This document shows, in pieces, positions 25,396 through 33,499 of a DNA stretch of 64,000 nucleotides. Position 1 is the first letter of the stretch. The number at the start of each line of letters is the position of its first letter. Source of the stretch: Qipengyuania qiaonensis (GTDB taxonomy: Bacteria; Pseudomonadota; Alphaproteobacteria; Sphingomonadales; Sphingomonadaceae); NCBI RefSeq assembly GCF_019711515.1, contig NZ_JAIGNO010000008.1, positions 62,001 to 126,000 of the forward strand, written 5' to 3'. The position numbers were made by a program, and so were the translations under genes. Under the pieces are notes generated by a model. The model saw only the letters and a list, made by a program, of their open reading frames with translations. It was not told the origin of the DNA and ran no database searches.

Positions 25396-26697
25396 TCAAC
25401 GGCCGACACCGATATATTTGATGCCGAGCATTTCGATTTCGTCCCGATCATAGATATTTCTGAGGTCGACAAGGACCATTCCCTTGAGCTTGGCCTGTAC
25501 CTTGCCAAGGTCCAGCGCTCTGAACTCGTCCCACTCGGTAACGATGGTGATCGCTTCGGCATCGTCCATGGCTTCGTAGGGATCGTCGAAATAGACAACA
25601 TCTCGAAGGACATCGCGGGCGTTGGGCATGCCCTCCGGATCGTAAGCATGGACCACGGCGCCCGCATCCTGCAACGTCTGAACGATAGCGATTGCCGGGC
25701 TGTCGCGCATGTCATCGGTGTTGGGCTTGAAGGTGAGGCCAAGAACGGTGACTACCTTGCCGCGGACGTCGTCACCGATCGCCTGGATCACCTTGCGGCC
25801 CATTGCGCGCTTGCGTTTCTCGTTGGTCTGCACGACGGCTTCGACTATGGCCTGCGGGGCCTCGAAATCCTGGGCTGTCTTGAGCAGCGCCAGCGTATCC
25901 TTGGGAAAACAGCTGCCTCCGTAACCGGGGCCGGCATGGAGAAACTTGCTGCCGATGCGGTTGTCGAGTCCTATCCCGCGCGCCACCTGCTGCACGTTGG
26001 CGCCGGTCTTTTCGCACAGGTCGGCGATTTCATTGATGAAAGTGATCTTGGTCGCCAGGAACGCGTTTCCAGCATATTTGGTAAGTTCTGCGGAGCGGCG
26101 GTTCATTTCGAGAATCGGCGACTTGTTGAGGCTGAGCGGGCGGTAAGCCTCGCGCATAGCCGCAAGCGCACGCGGATCTTCGCTGCCCACCACTATTCGG
26201 TCGGGCCGTTTGAAGTCCTCGATCGCGGCCCCTTCGCGCAGGAATTCGGGGTTGGAAACCACCGCAAAATCACCGTCGGGCCGCGTGGCCGCAATGATCC
26301 GCTCGACCTCGTCGCCGGTGCCGACAGGAACGGTCGACTTGGTCACGACTACGGTAAAGCCGTCCATGGCGCGGGCGATATCCGCCGCGGCAGCTTCGAC
26401 GAAACTGAGATCCGCATGGCCGTCGCCTCGACGTGACGGCGTGCCGACCGCGATGAACACGATGTCCGCGCGAGCGACGGACGGAACCAGTTCGGTGGTG
26501 AACGAGATTCTTCCGGCCTTTACATTGCGCTCGATCAGTTCCGCGAGCCCGGGTTCGTATATGGGCACTTTGCCGCCCTTGAGTGCATCGATCTTGGCGT
26601 TGTCCAGATCGACGCAAACGACATCGTGGCCGAAATCGGCAAAGCAGGCCCCTGAAACCAGGCCGACATAGCCGGAACCGATCATCGTGATCTTCAT
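25396..26697 (-). CDS. ugd: UDP-glucose 6-dehydrogenase
   Basis: The 433-residue protein has the full UDP-glucose/GDP-mannose dehydrogenase layout. The NAD loop GSGYVGLVSGACFADFGH is at residues 7-24, with the acidic end at VDLDNAKI. The substrate region includes NPEFLREGAAIEDFKRPDRI, and the catalytic cysteine is Cys263 in GPGYGGSCFPKD. It makes UDP-glucuronate by two NAD-dependent oxidations, supplying a uronic acid for the EPS. This supports the idea that the lyase-like proteins at 3696 and 8674 act on the cell's own uronate polymer. The gene is separated by 223 bases from the LuxR gene upstream, and a perfect hairpin lies in that gap. Confidence 0.95.
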   Translation of the reverse strand: MKITMIGSGYVGLVSGACFADFGHDVVCVDLDNAKIDALKGGKVPIYEPGLAELIERNVKAGRISFTTELVPSVARADIVFIAVGTPSRRGDGHADLSFVEAAAADIARAMDGFTVVVTKSTVPVGTGDEVERIIAATRPDGDFAVVSNPEFLREGAAIEDFKRPDRIVVGSEDPRALAAMREAYRPLSLNKSPILEMNRRSAELTKYAGNAFLATKITFINEIADLCEKTGANVQQVARGIGLDNRIGSKFLHAGPGYGGSCFPKDTLALLKTAQDFEAPQAIVEAVVQTNEKRKRAMGRKVIQAIGDDVRGKVVTVLGLTFKPNTDDMRDSPAIAIVQTLQDAGAVVHAYDPEGMPNARDVLRDVVYFDDPYEAMDDAEAITIVTEWDEFRALDLGKVQAKLKGMVLVDLRNIYDRDEIEMLGIKYIGVGR

Positions 26698-26836
26698 AGC
26701 ATTTCCGTTTCACCAAGTGGGATCTGGAACCTGCGACCGACAACTACCGAACAAATCACCGATTTGCCGCTTCGGGAGAGTTGGATGGATTAGATCATGG
26801 ACCGCAGTTTGACCATGCGACGACAGCCATCTCCAA

Positions 26837-26879
26837 TATCCCGCAGGTCGAAACAGGATACATTTCGACCTGCGGGATA
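26837..26879. other. Perfect 17-bp inverted repeat, possible terminator
   Basis: TATCCCGCAGGTCGAAA (26837-26853) and its exact reverse complement (26863-26879) flank a 9-base loop between the LuxR gene and ugd. On the plus strand the stem is followed after a few bases by a T-rich run (GGTTTTCTTT), but no plus-strand gene ends here. On the minus strand there is no U-run. It may still end or attenuate luxR-to-ugd transcription. Confidence 0.6.
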
Positions 26880-26920
26880 CGGTTTTCTTTGGCGGTCTGG
26901 GCCGTTTGCCGTTGCGGTGT

Positions 26921-27718
26921 TCAGGCGCTCGCTGGGCGGGCCTGAGCGTGGTTGTCCGCCAACATAAAGGGTGCCACGCCGTTCGTGTCACATGTTTCCT
27001 CAAGCCCCATCGCGTCATTGGCTTTAGTGCCCAGTGCGCGCAGATTGAGGTCGGACATGGTGGCTTGCACGCCGTGATTGACCGCGCAAATCGCTGCCTG
27101 CGTGCGATTCTGTACATTCAATTTGCGCAGAATGGCCTTCACATGGACTTTCACTGTCGCTTCGCCGATGTCGAGACGACGAGCGATGACCTTGTTCGGG
27201 TAGCCCATGACGAGACAGCGCAGCGTTGCAATTTCGCGTTCGGAGAGCAGTTCCGAAAGCTCACCTTCGGCCTTGGCTTGATCGGCCGTGGCGCGAGCAA
27301 AGTGAGGCAGTTGCTTGACGAGCTGACCCGGGACGACCTTCTCTCCGCGGGCCGCCAGCTGCAAGCAGTTGACGAGTGATTCGCAGGAGATTTCCTTGAG
27401 GATATAGCCGTCTGCGCCAGCGTCGAAGACATCGACGAGCCTTTCGACCGTGAGATCTTCATGCAAGACTACGACACGAGATTCGGGAAAGGCCTGACGG
27501 ACCTCTACCACTTCCTTCGCCACGTTGCCGAGCGCGTCGGCGTCGACAACGATCATACCCACGTCTACCCCGCCTTCTTCTTTGGCGGTGATCAGCGCTG
27601 CACAATTTTTATGTTGACCGACAATTGAGAATTCTTCGTCAAGCAAAATAGACTTCAGTCCTTCGCTTGTGATAGAATTGGAACAGATAAGAGAAACACT
27701 TGTTGATACCGTACGCAT
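26921..27718 (-). CDS. LuxR/NarL-family regulator with atypical receiver domain
   Basis: Residues 1 to about 130 have the size and strand/helix order of a response-regulator receiver. Asp59 (MIVVDADAL) sits at the phospho-acceptor position and Lys108 (GYILKEI) at the conserved lysine. The acidic pair that normally follows the first strand is replaced by CSNS, and the Ser/Thr position reads LHED. Residues 157 to 216 are a LuxR-type helix-turn-helix (LSEREIATLRCLVMGYPNKV, ATVKVHVKAILRKL). A 50-residue tail follows. It probably controls the EPS genes, ugd included, by a mechanism that may not need phosphorylation. No partner histidine kinase is in the window. Confidence 0.82.
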   Translation of the reverse strand: MRTVSTSVSLICSNSITSEGLKSILLDEEFSIVGQHKNCAALITAKEEGGVDVGMIVVDADALGNVAKEVVEVRQAFPESRVVVLHEDLTVERLVDVFDAGADGYILKEISCESLVNCLQLAARGEKVVPGQLVKQLPHFARATADQAKAEGELSELLSEREIATLRCLVMGYPNKVIARRLDIGEATVKVHVKAILRKLNVQNRTQAAICAVNHGVQATMSDLNLRALGTKANDAMGLEETCDTNGVAPFMLADNHAQARPASA

Positions 27719-28171
27719 GATTGCGCCCCCCGGTTGCCTAAACTATGCTTCCCATTTTTTATATCCTTGGCTGCGCATAAATCGGTGATCTACGCCAACT
27801 TCGTGATCTGATCGATCTTTGAAAGTAGCCAAGTTGTTTGATTCGTTAACGGTTGGCTAACCCAATTCTGCTTCACGGGCTAGTAGATTTACGCCATTTT
27901 GGCCGTCATGTCCCAGATGGGGACCGTGTTGGAATGATGCCTCTCCAATTGGTGCTCCTCCTCGGTCGGGACACTTTCACGACAATCCTATGACCGATCC
28001 TTGGGATAGACAGCCGGCAGGCGAAGGTTCGGGCGATCGAGGTCGCCGAGCTTATTTCCAGGTCGATGCGCAGGGTCAGTTTGAACTATTTGTCAGGCGC
28101 GCGACGGCTTTTATCGGCATGACCGTGAGGGTGCGAACACTCCCTCCCTCGCCGCCAAATGCGACAAGAGC
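27719..28171. other. 453-base gap between the EPS and glucan loci
   Basis: The left end must carry the promoter of the LuxR gene; an A/T-rich stretch (TTTTTTATATCC at about 27756) lies 40 to 50 bases before its start. A 69-codon ORF at 27990-28199 (plus) has no recognisable feature and overlaps the end of the amylase gene, so I do not call it. The gap marks a functional boundary. Confidence 0.4.
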
Positions 28172-29566
28172 TCATTCGTTCGACGACAGGAGTAGATAGC
28201 CCCAGGCCGGGATGGTTATCGCCTTGCCTTGCCCTATTGCGACCGACCGATCTTGGCCAAAGGCTTCGTAGATGCCATCGGCCAAGGCACTTGTCGGGGT
28301 CACGTTCACCGCATTGCCGCTGAAGTTGAATAGACCGGCAACCTTGTTCCCGTCCGCTTGGCGTACCCAGGCGAAGACCTGCTTTGGCATGTCTGTTTCG
28401 AGCTTGTGCATGCGCGCACCCCACTCGCCATTGGCCAGGGCCGGGTTGGCCTTGCGGAAGGCGATGAGGTCGTGAAGGAGCTTGCCGTAATCGCAATTCT
28501 CGCGCTTGCCCCATTCGATTGGGTCCTTTTCGAAGAACTCCAATCGCCTCGCATTGCATGCTTCCATCCCGTTGTGGATGAGGGGGAGGCCCTCGCCCGT
28601 AAAGGAAAGCACGGTCATCGCTTCGAGTGCAGGGCCGTAATTCTCCTCCATGGTGCCTTCCCAGGCATTGGAATCGTGGTTCTCGATATAGGTCATGCGC
28701 ATCGCTGAGCGCGGCCACAGACTTTCGTTCTCGGCGTAGTAGCCATAGAAACTGGTGGCGTTTCCCTTGCTCTGCGCGACATTCTTGGACGCGTTGTGCC
28801 AGTCCCAGGCATAGGTCGCATCGAAGGCAGCGTGGTGGAAACCTGCCTGCTGCACTTCGCCGAGCATGAAGACCGGTCTGATCGCCTCGAGCCGGGCGCG
28901 GGCCGTTTCCCAGAAATCCAGCGGGACATATCCGGCGACATCGGCCCGGTAGCCGTCGATGTCAAACTCGCGCACCCAATATTCCATCGCCCCGCCGACA
29001 TGTTCGCGCACGCCGGGCTTGGACCAGTCGAGATCGATAATGTCCGACCAGTCCCACCAGGGAGTGGGGCGAAAATCGCCTTTCCAGTCCTTTTCGTACC
29101 AGTCGGGGTGCTCTTTCGCGAGGTCGTTGTCCCACGCCGTGTGGTTGGCGACGAGGTCGAGGATGACATGGAACCCTTGCGCATGCGCCGCATCGACGAA
29201 GGCCCTGAATTCCTCCTTTGTCCCGAATTCGGGGTTTACTTCGTAATAATCCCGTACCGAGTAGGGGCTGCCCAGCGTGCCCTTGCGATTTTCCTCGCCG
29301 ATCGGGTGGATCGGCATCAGCCAGAGGATATCGACACCCAGTTCCTTCAGGCGCGGAAGTTCCGCTTGTGCGGCCTTGAAGGTGCCTTCCGGTGTGAATT
29401 GGCGGGTGTTGATCTGGTAGAGTACCGCATCGCGGGCCCAATCGGGGTTCTCGATTTCGACGAGCGACTGCGGCGTCCATGGATCGTTGCTCGCCTGGGC
29501 GCCGGAAGCATATGCCGCCGACGACAACGCGAAGAGTATCGGGGCGAGTGTCTTTGCTATCCGCAT
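28172..29566 (-). CDS. Secreted GH13 alpha-amylase-type enzyme
   Basis: The start at 29566 opens a signal peptide, MRIAKTLAPILFALSSAAYA, cleaved near GAQA. The frame is open much further upstream, but that part lies antiparallel in register to no domain and is read through the esterase gene in another frame. The mature 440 residues form the GH13 barrel: LVANHTAW (region I), DGYRADVAGY with nucleophile Asp209, MLGEV with acid/base Glu237, and IENHDSN with Asp298. It hydrolyses alpha-glucosidic bonds of starch or maltodextrin in the periplasm or outside. The start overlaps the esterase stop by ten bases. It is last in the MFS-esterase-amylase operon. Confidence 0.88.
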   Translation of the reverse strand: MRIAKTLAPILFALSSAAYASGAQASNDPWTPQSLVEIENPDWARDAVLYQINTRQFTPEGTFKAAQAELPRLKELGVDILWLMPIHPIGEENRKGTLGSPYSVRDYYEVNPEFGTKEEFRAFVDAAHAQGFHVILDLVANHTAWDNDLAKEHPDWYEKDWKGDFRPTPWWDWSDIIDLDWSKPGVREHVGGAMEYWVREFDIDGYRADVAGYVPLDFWETARARLEAIRPVFMLGEVQQAGFHHAAFDATYAWDWHNASKNVAQSKGNATSFYGYYAENESLWPRSAMRMTYIENHDSNAWEGTMEENYGPALEAMTVLSFTGEGLPLIHNGMEACNARRLEFFEKDPIEWGKRENCDYGKLLHDLIAFRKANPALANGEWGARMHKLETDMPKQVFAWVRQADGNKVAGLFNFSGNAVNVTPTSALADGIYEAFGQDRSVAIGQGKAITIPAWGYLLLSSNE

Positions 29567-30507
29567 TGTGTTTGCAGTTCGCGCATCGCGGCGGCGAACT
29601 CCCTGCCTAGAGTCACGTAGTCCTGCGAACGATAGTGCCAACCGTCGGGCAGAAAGCCGAAATTGTCGCTCGCGGTGACAAGCGTGGCGCAGCGATCGCC
29701 TTCGACGAAGGCTTTCTGTTGCGCGCGGACGACGGGTGAATAGGTCATTACCCGAGTTTCCTCGGTGTCGCCCGAGTCCTTTATGCGCCCGATCACCACC
29801 GGCAGGTCGTCGTCGCCCAGTGCTGCGCGAAACAGCGATATCAACCGTGCCAGGTTGGCGGCGTAGTTGACGGCGGCGGGTTGATTGTCGAAGGCGTCGG
29901 CTTCGCCCTGCATCCAGACGATCCCGGCGGGCACCAGCCGGTCGGCATGACCGTCGCCATCTACATCGCGGGTACGCAGGGCTTCGGAGATTGCGGTGAG
30001 CGCGTTGTCGTACTGGTTGCGGCCGTTTGCGTCGGTGTAGTCGGGATCCCATGAACCGAACCCAGAAACGCCGTCGATCAAGCCGGTGCCCCCGCGCGAA
30101 AACTTGACAATGGCAATGCGTGCTGTCGGCGCGGCTGCGCTCATGCTGTGGGCGAAGGTCAGCTCGGGGCCGAACCTGTCGGAAAGCATGTTCGTGGTGC
30201 CATCGGTGTCGAAACCGAGGCCATGGCCGGGCTTGAGTGGTGCCCACAGCCCGGCACCGCCGCCATCCTTGCCGTCCTCTACCGATTTGCCGTGGTAGAT
30301 AACGACATTGTCGGGCGTTGAACGCAGCGCCGGATCGATTTCCGCGACATAGCCGAACCCCTCCATGTTCGACTGACCGCCGAGGAAATATAACTCGTAG
30401 ACATGGCCGGGATTGCCCACGTCCGCTTGTGCGGCGGTGGTTTCGATCTGCATTGGCGCACAGGCAAAAAGGCTTGTTGCGGCGAGCAATGGAGCGAAGC
30501 GCGTCAC
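29557..30507 (-). CDS. SGNH-type carbohydrate esterase (sialate O-acetylesterase family), lipoprotein
   Basis: A GTG start at 30507 is chosen because GGAGGGGAG, within the end of the MFS gene, precedes it and because a lipoprotein signal follows, ending LFAC with Cys16. The 316-residue protein has the block-I serine motif GGQSNMEGFG, the oxyanion glycine in KFSRGGTGL, WMQGEADAF as block III, and the Asp-His pair in LPDGWHY near the end. This pattern is that of DUF303/CE6-like acetylesterases. It would remove O-acetyl groups from a carbohydrate. It lies between a sugar transporter gene and an amylase gene (gaps of two and minus ten bases), so an acetylated alpha-glucan is a possible substrate. 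Confidence 0.8.
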   Translation of the reverse strand: MTRFAPLLAATSLFACAPMQIETTAAQADVGNPGHVYELYFLGGQSNMEGFGYVAEIDPALRSTPDNVVIYHGKSVEDGKDGGGAGLWAPLKPGHGLGFDTDGTTNMLSDRFGPELTFAHSMSAAAPTARIAIVKFSRGGTGLIDGVSGFGSWDPDYTDANGRNQYDNALTAISEALRTRDVDGDGHADRLVPAGIVWMQGEADAFDNQPAAVNYAANLARLISLFRAALGDDDLPVVIGRIKDSGDTEETRVMTYSPVVRAQQKAFVEGDRCATLVTASDNFGFLPDGWHYRSQDYVTLGREFAAAMRELQTQCG

Positions 30508-30509
30508 AT

Positions 30510-32042
30510 TTACTTCTCCCCTCCATATGAGATGGTGGTGCGTACCCGGAGCATCGCGGCAGCCGAGATCAGCCACAAAATGGCGGCGAACAGCATCGTC
30601 CAGATCGGTTCGCCCGGGAAAAAGGCCTGCATGACCGATCCCATCACTGTCGCCACCAGCAATTGCGGCACGACGATGAAAATGTTGAACAACCCCATGT
30701 AAATGCCGAGCTTGGCCTGCGGCAGGTTGCTGGCGAGGATGGCGTAGGGCATCGCGAGGATACTTGCCCAAGCGATGCCAATGCCGATTTCGGCCAGCAA
30801 GAGGATATTCGCATCGCGAACAAGGAAGAACATCAGGAAACCGGTCGCGCCCAGCGTCAGGCAGATCGAATGCGTGATCACCTGCCCGAATCTGCGACTT
30901 AGCGAGGGTAGCAGAGCGAGGGCTGCGACGGCGGCGACGCCGTTATAGACAGTGAACAACACATTCACCCAGTTCGCGCCTTCATTGTACGCGGCGCTCG
31001 CGGTATCGGTGCTGCCGAAGACATATTGCGTGACCACGGGGGTGGTGTTGATCCACATGATGAACAGCGCCGACCAGCTGAAGAATTGTACCAACGCGAG
31101 GCGCTTCATCACCTCGGGCATGCCCGAAAAGTCGCCGACAATGCTGGAGAGCATGTTGGCTGTCCTGCCTCGTTTGGCGAAGTGAATGCCGAAGGCGCTC
31201 AAGAGACCGTACAGGGCGAGCAAGGCACCGAGTAGCAGCACTTCCTTTTCCAGCCCAAAGCCGTCGACCGTGAGGATGACCACCAGGCCTGCGGCGATCC
31301 ACAGCGCGCTGCCCAGATAACTCTTGCTCGCCAGCGCACGGACGGGTTGCAGCGATGCTTCCTCCGGCTCGGCCCCGGCGAAAGCGGCCTGCTCTTCCGG
31401 GCTGTATTCATGGGTCGTGAGTATGGTCCACATCACAGCGGCAAACAGTGCGAGGCCACCGCCCCAGAAGCTCCACCTGACCGTATCTGGGAGGCCGCCA
31501 TCCGCGGCAACGTTGCTCACCCCCAGGTGTTCGAGGAACCAGGGAAAGATCGAACCGACGACGGCGCCCGCGCCGATAAACGCGGTCTGCACGGCATAAC
31601 CTGCCGCATGCTGGTCCGCGCGCAGCATGTCGCCGACGAAGGCGCGAAACGGCTCCATAGAGATATTGAGCGAGGCATCCAGCATCCACAGCATCGCAGC
31701 CGCGAACAGCAGCGGTGCGCCCATGGCCGGGCTTAGCGGCATCAGGAACAGCGCGATCGCCGACAGGATCGCGCCGGTCAGAAAATAGGGGCGTCTCCTC
31801 CCGAGGCGGTTCCAGGTGCGGTCAGACAGATGGCCGATGATAGGCTGAACGAGCAGGCCGGTAAGAGGAGCGGCAACCCACAAGGCGGGCAGGTCATCGA
31901 TGCTCGAGCCGAGTGTCTGGAAGACGCGGCTCATATTCGCGTTCTGCAGCGCGAAACCGATCTGGATGCCGAAGAACCCGAAGCTGATATTCCACAGTCC
32001 GGCGAAATTCTGACGCGGCTTTTCCCGCAGCATCTGGTCCAT
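30510..32042 (-). CDS. MFS sugar transporter (GPH/SLC45-like, MalY-type)
   Basis: ATG 32042 is preferred because GAGGAA lies seven bases ahead; the ATG at 32066 has no such site. The 510-residue protein has 12 predicted membrane helices. It carries the loop-2 motif GHLSDRTWNRLGRRRPYFL, which resembles the sucrose/maltose proton symporters of the GPH/SLC45 group. In Caulobacter a similar transporter (MalY) moves maltose across the inner membrane; applying that here is by analogy. Its ligand would be maltose or maltodextrin released by the neighbouring hydrolases. A LacI-like palindrome at 32138-32153 lies about 100 bases ahead of the start. Confidence 0.85.
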   Translation of the reverse strand: MDQMLREKPRQNFAGLWNISFGFFGIQIGFALQNANMSRVFQTLGSSIDDLPALWVAAPLTGLLVQPIIGHLSDRTWNRLGRRRPYFLTGAILSAIALFLMPLSPAMGAPLLFAAAMLWMLDASLNISMEPFRAFVGDMLRADQHAAGYAVQTAFIGAGAVVGSIFPWFLEHLGVSNVAADGGLPDTVRWSFWGGGLALFAAVMWTILTTHEYSPEEQAAFAGAEPEEASLQPVRALASKSYLGSALWIAAGLVVILTVDGFGLEKEVLLLGALLALYGLLSAFGIHFAKRGRTANMLSSIVGDFSGMPEVMKRLALVQFFSWSALFIMWINTTPVVTQYVFGSTDTASAAYNEGANWVNVLFTVYNGVAAVAALALLPSLSRRFGQVITHSICLTLGATGFLMFFLVRDANILLLAEIGIGIAWASILAMPYAILASNLPQAKLGIYMGLFNIFIVVPQLLVATVMGSVMQAFFPGEPIWTMLFAAILWLISAAAMLRVRTTISYGGEK

Positions 32043-32111
32043 GCAAAGTTCCTCGTCCCTGTCCATGCGGTTTTTCTGGTGCCGCTATGGAATTGCCAGC
32101 ACAGGATTGCT

Positions 32112-32124
32112 GGCACGGCGTGCC
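32112..32124. promoter_or_regulatory. 13-bp perfect palindrome ahead of the MFS operon
   Basis: GGCACGGCGTGCC is symmetric around a central G and lies 70 bases ahead of the MFS start. It could be part of an operator or a small leader hairpin. Confidence 0.3.
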
Positions 32125-32137
32125 GTCAGCGCCAAGT

Positions 32138-32153
32138 GCGTATACGAATACGC
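32138..32153. promoter_or_regulatory. Candidate LacI-type operator of the MFS operon
   Basis: GCGTATACGAATACGC is a near-perfect palindrome centred on CG, typical of LacI-family operators. It lies between the LacI gene stop and the MFS gene start. It shares the core TACGWA with the site at 33353-33362. Binding by the repressor encoded at 32158 is inferred. Confidence 0.55.
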
Positions 32154-32157
32154 TGGA

Positions 32158-33198
32158 CTAGTTTGCGGTCCCGCTGCTGCCCCGCACGACGAGCCGGCCG
32201 GGCAGCCTGCGGGGTGGGAGATCGCGTTCTTCGATCTGCGCCATCAGCGTTTCTACCAGCGCTTGCCCGGCGCCGCGAATGTCCTGCATCACCGTGGTTA
32301 GCGGTGGGGTGGTGAGGCTGGCGGTGGGGATGTCGTCGAAGCCAACCACGGCAACGTCCTGCGGAACCTTGCAGCCTACTTCGGTCAGCGCACGCATGGC
32401 ACCGATGGCGATCAGGTCGCTGGCGGCAAAGATGGCGTCGAACGCTGTCCCACTGTCGATCAGTGCCTGCGCGGCTGCGTGACCCTCCTCCTCGGTGGTG
32501 AGCGCATCGAACTGCAACGCGGGATCAGGTGCGATACGGGCCGCCTCCAGCGCTTCGACCAATCCGCGGTAGCGCCCGGCAAATTCGGGATAGTGATCGT
32601 CGGCATGGCCGAGGAAAGCAATCCGCCGACGTCCGCGTTCGATCAGGTGTTCGCCTGCCAGCCTGCCGGCCGAAACATTGTCGGTTCCTACGGTTACCCC
32701 GCTCGCATCGCTCGATACCGAACCCCACCGGGTGAAATGCGTGCCCTGCCGCGCGAGTTGCTCCATCCGCTCGCGGTACTGGGTGTAGTCGCCATAACCG
32801 AGCAGGATCAGCCCATCGGCGCGGTGGCTATCCTGATACTGAACGTGCCAGTCGTCCTCCATCCGCTGGAACGAGATCAGCAGGTCGAGCCCCCGGTCGG
32901 CGCAGGCCCGTGTGATCGAACCCAGCATTGCGAGGAAGAACGGATTTATCATGCTCTCGTCGGGTGTGGGGTCCTCGAAAAACAACAGCGCGATGGTATT
33001 CGAGCGCTGGCTGCGCAGCGACGACGCATTTTTGTCGACCGTATAGTTCAGTTCACGCGCGATCTGTTCGATCCTGGCGCGAGTCTTGGCGCTGACCGAT
33101 TTGTCGCCGCGGAGCGCACGACTGACAGTGGGTTGCGACACCCCGGCCTCGTAGGCAATATCGAAACTGGTCGGCCGACCGGTCGGCTTTCGGCCCAT
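32158..33198 (-). CDS. LacI-family transcriptional repressor of the glucan locus
   Basis: The start at 33198 ([19 protein letters not shown]) is supported by GGGAGAG six bases ahead and by the position of the helix-turn-helix, which in this family begins within the first ten residues. The DNA-binding headpiece ([17 protein letters not shown] and the hinge [13 protein letters not shown]) is followed by the periplasmic-binding-protein-like sugar domain to residue 346. It is flanked by the two arms of the glucan locus, and LacI-like palindromes lie at 32138-32153 and 33353-33362. The analogous repressor in Caulobacter (MalR) responds to maltose. Maltodextrin as inducer here is inference. Confidence 0.9.
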   Translation of the reverse strand: MGRKPTGRPTSFDIAYEAGVSQPTVSRALRGDKSVSAKTRARIEQIARELNYTVDKNASSLRSQRSNTIALLFFEDPTPDESMINPFFLAMLGSITRACADRGLDLLISFQRMEDDWHVQYQDSHRADGLILLGYGDYTQYRERMEQLARQGTHFTRWGSVSSDASGVTVGTDNVSAGRLAGEHLIERGRRRIAFLGHADDHYPEFAGRYRGLVEALEAARIAPDPALQFDALTTEEEGHAAAQALIDSGTAFDAIFAASDLIAIGAMRALTEVGCKVPQDVAVVGFDDIPTASLTTPPLTTVMQDIRGAGQALVETLMAQIEERDLPPRRLPGRLVVRGSSGTAN

Positions 33199-33499
33199 GG
33201 CTCTCTCCCGCTCGGGCCATGCCCGGGCTCTAAGACACTTGCATAGAAAGACCGCCGCGCCAAAGCAACGACAAGGCCTTGGGAAGTCCCGGATTCCATC
33301 CGTTTCGTGATGATATTGTAAAGTTGCACCGTCGGGTGTTGCCACGCAATCACATACGTATGCTCTCTATCGCAACCGCCTGATCCCGACATATGCGGTT
33401 CTCGAACGGAAATCGCAACAGAATGCGAAGTCCGTGGGAGCGAGGAAATACAGCCTAGGCAACCGCGCAAGGTTCCGGGCACTTGGGGAGTGCATTGAA
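33199..33499. promoter_or_regulatory. Divergent promoter region of LacI gene and TonB receptor
   Basis: This 301-base gap separates the repressor gene from the receptor gene and must carry both promoters. It contains the palindrome at 33353-33362. The receptor start at 33500 is preceded by GGGGAG with nine bases of spacing. No ORF with family content is present. Confidence 0.5.
33353..33362. promoter_or_regulatory. Candidate LacI-type operator ahead of the TonB receptor
   Basis: CATACGTATG is a perfect 10-bp palindrome centred on CG, embedded in CACATACGTATGCTC. Its centre lies about 140 bases before the receptor start. The core matches that of the palindrome at 32138-32153, which supports a common regulator. 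Confidence 0.55.

Noticed and set aside
27990-28199. 69-codon ORF in the gap between the two loci
   Set aside because: It has no recognisable feature, no clear ribosome site, and overlaps the amylase gene end. Left as an open point.
29567-30526. Apparent N-terminal extension of the amylase reading frame (total frame 784 codons)
   Set aside because: The extension is low-complexity Arg/His-rich sequence read out of frame through the esterase gene. The signal peptide at 29566 marks the true start.
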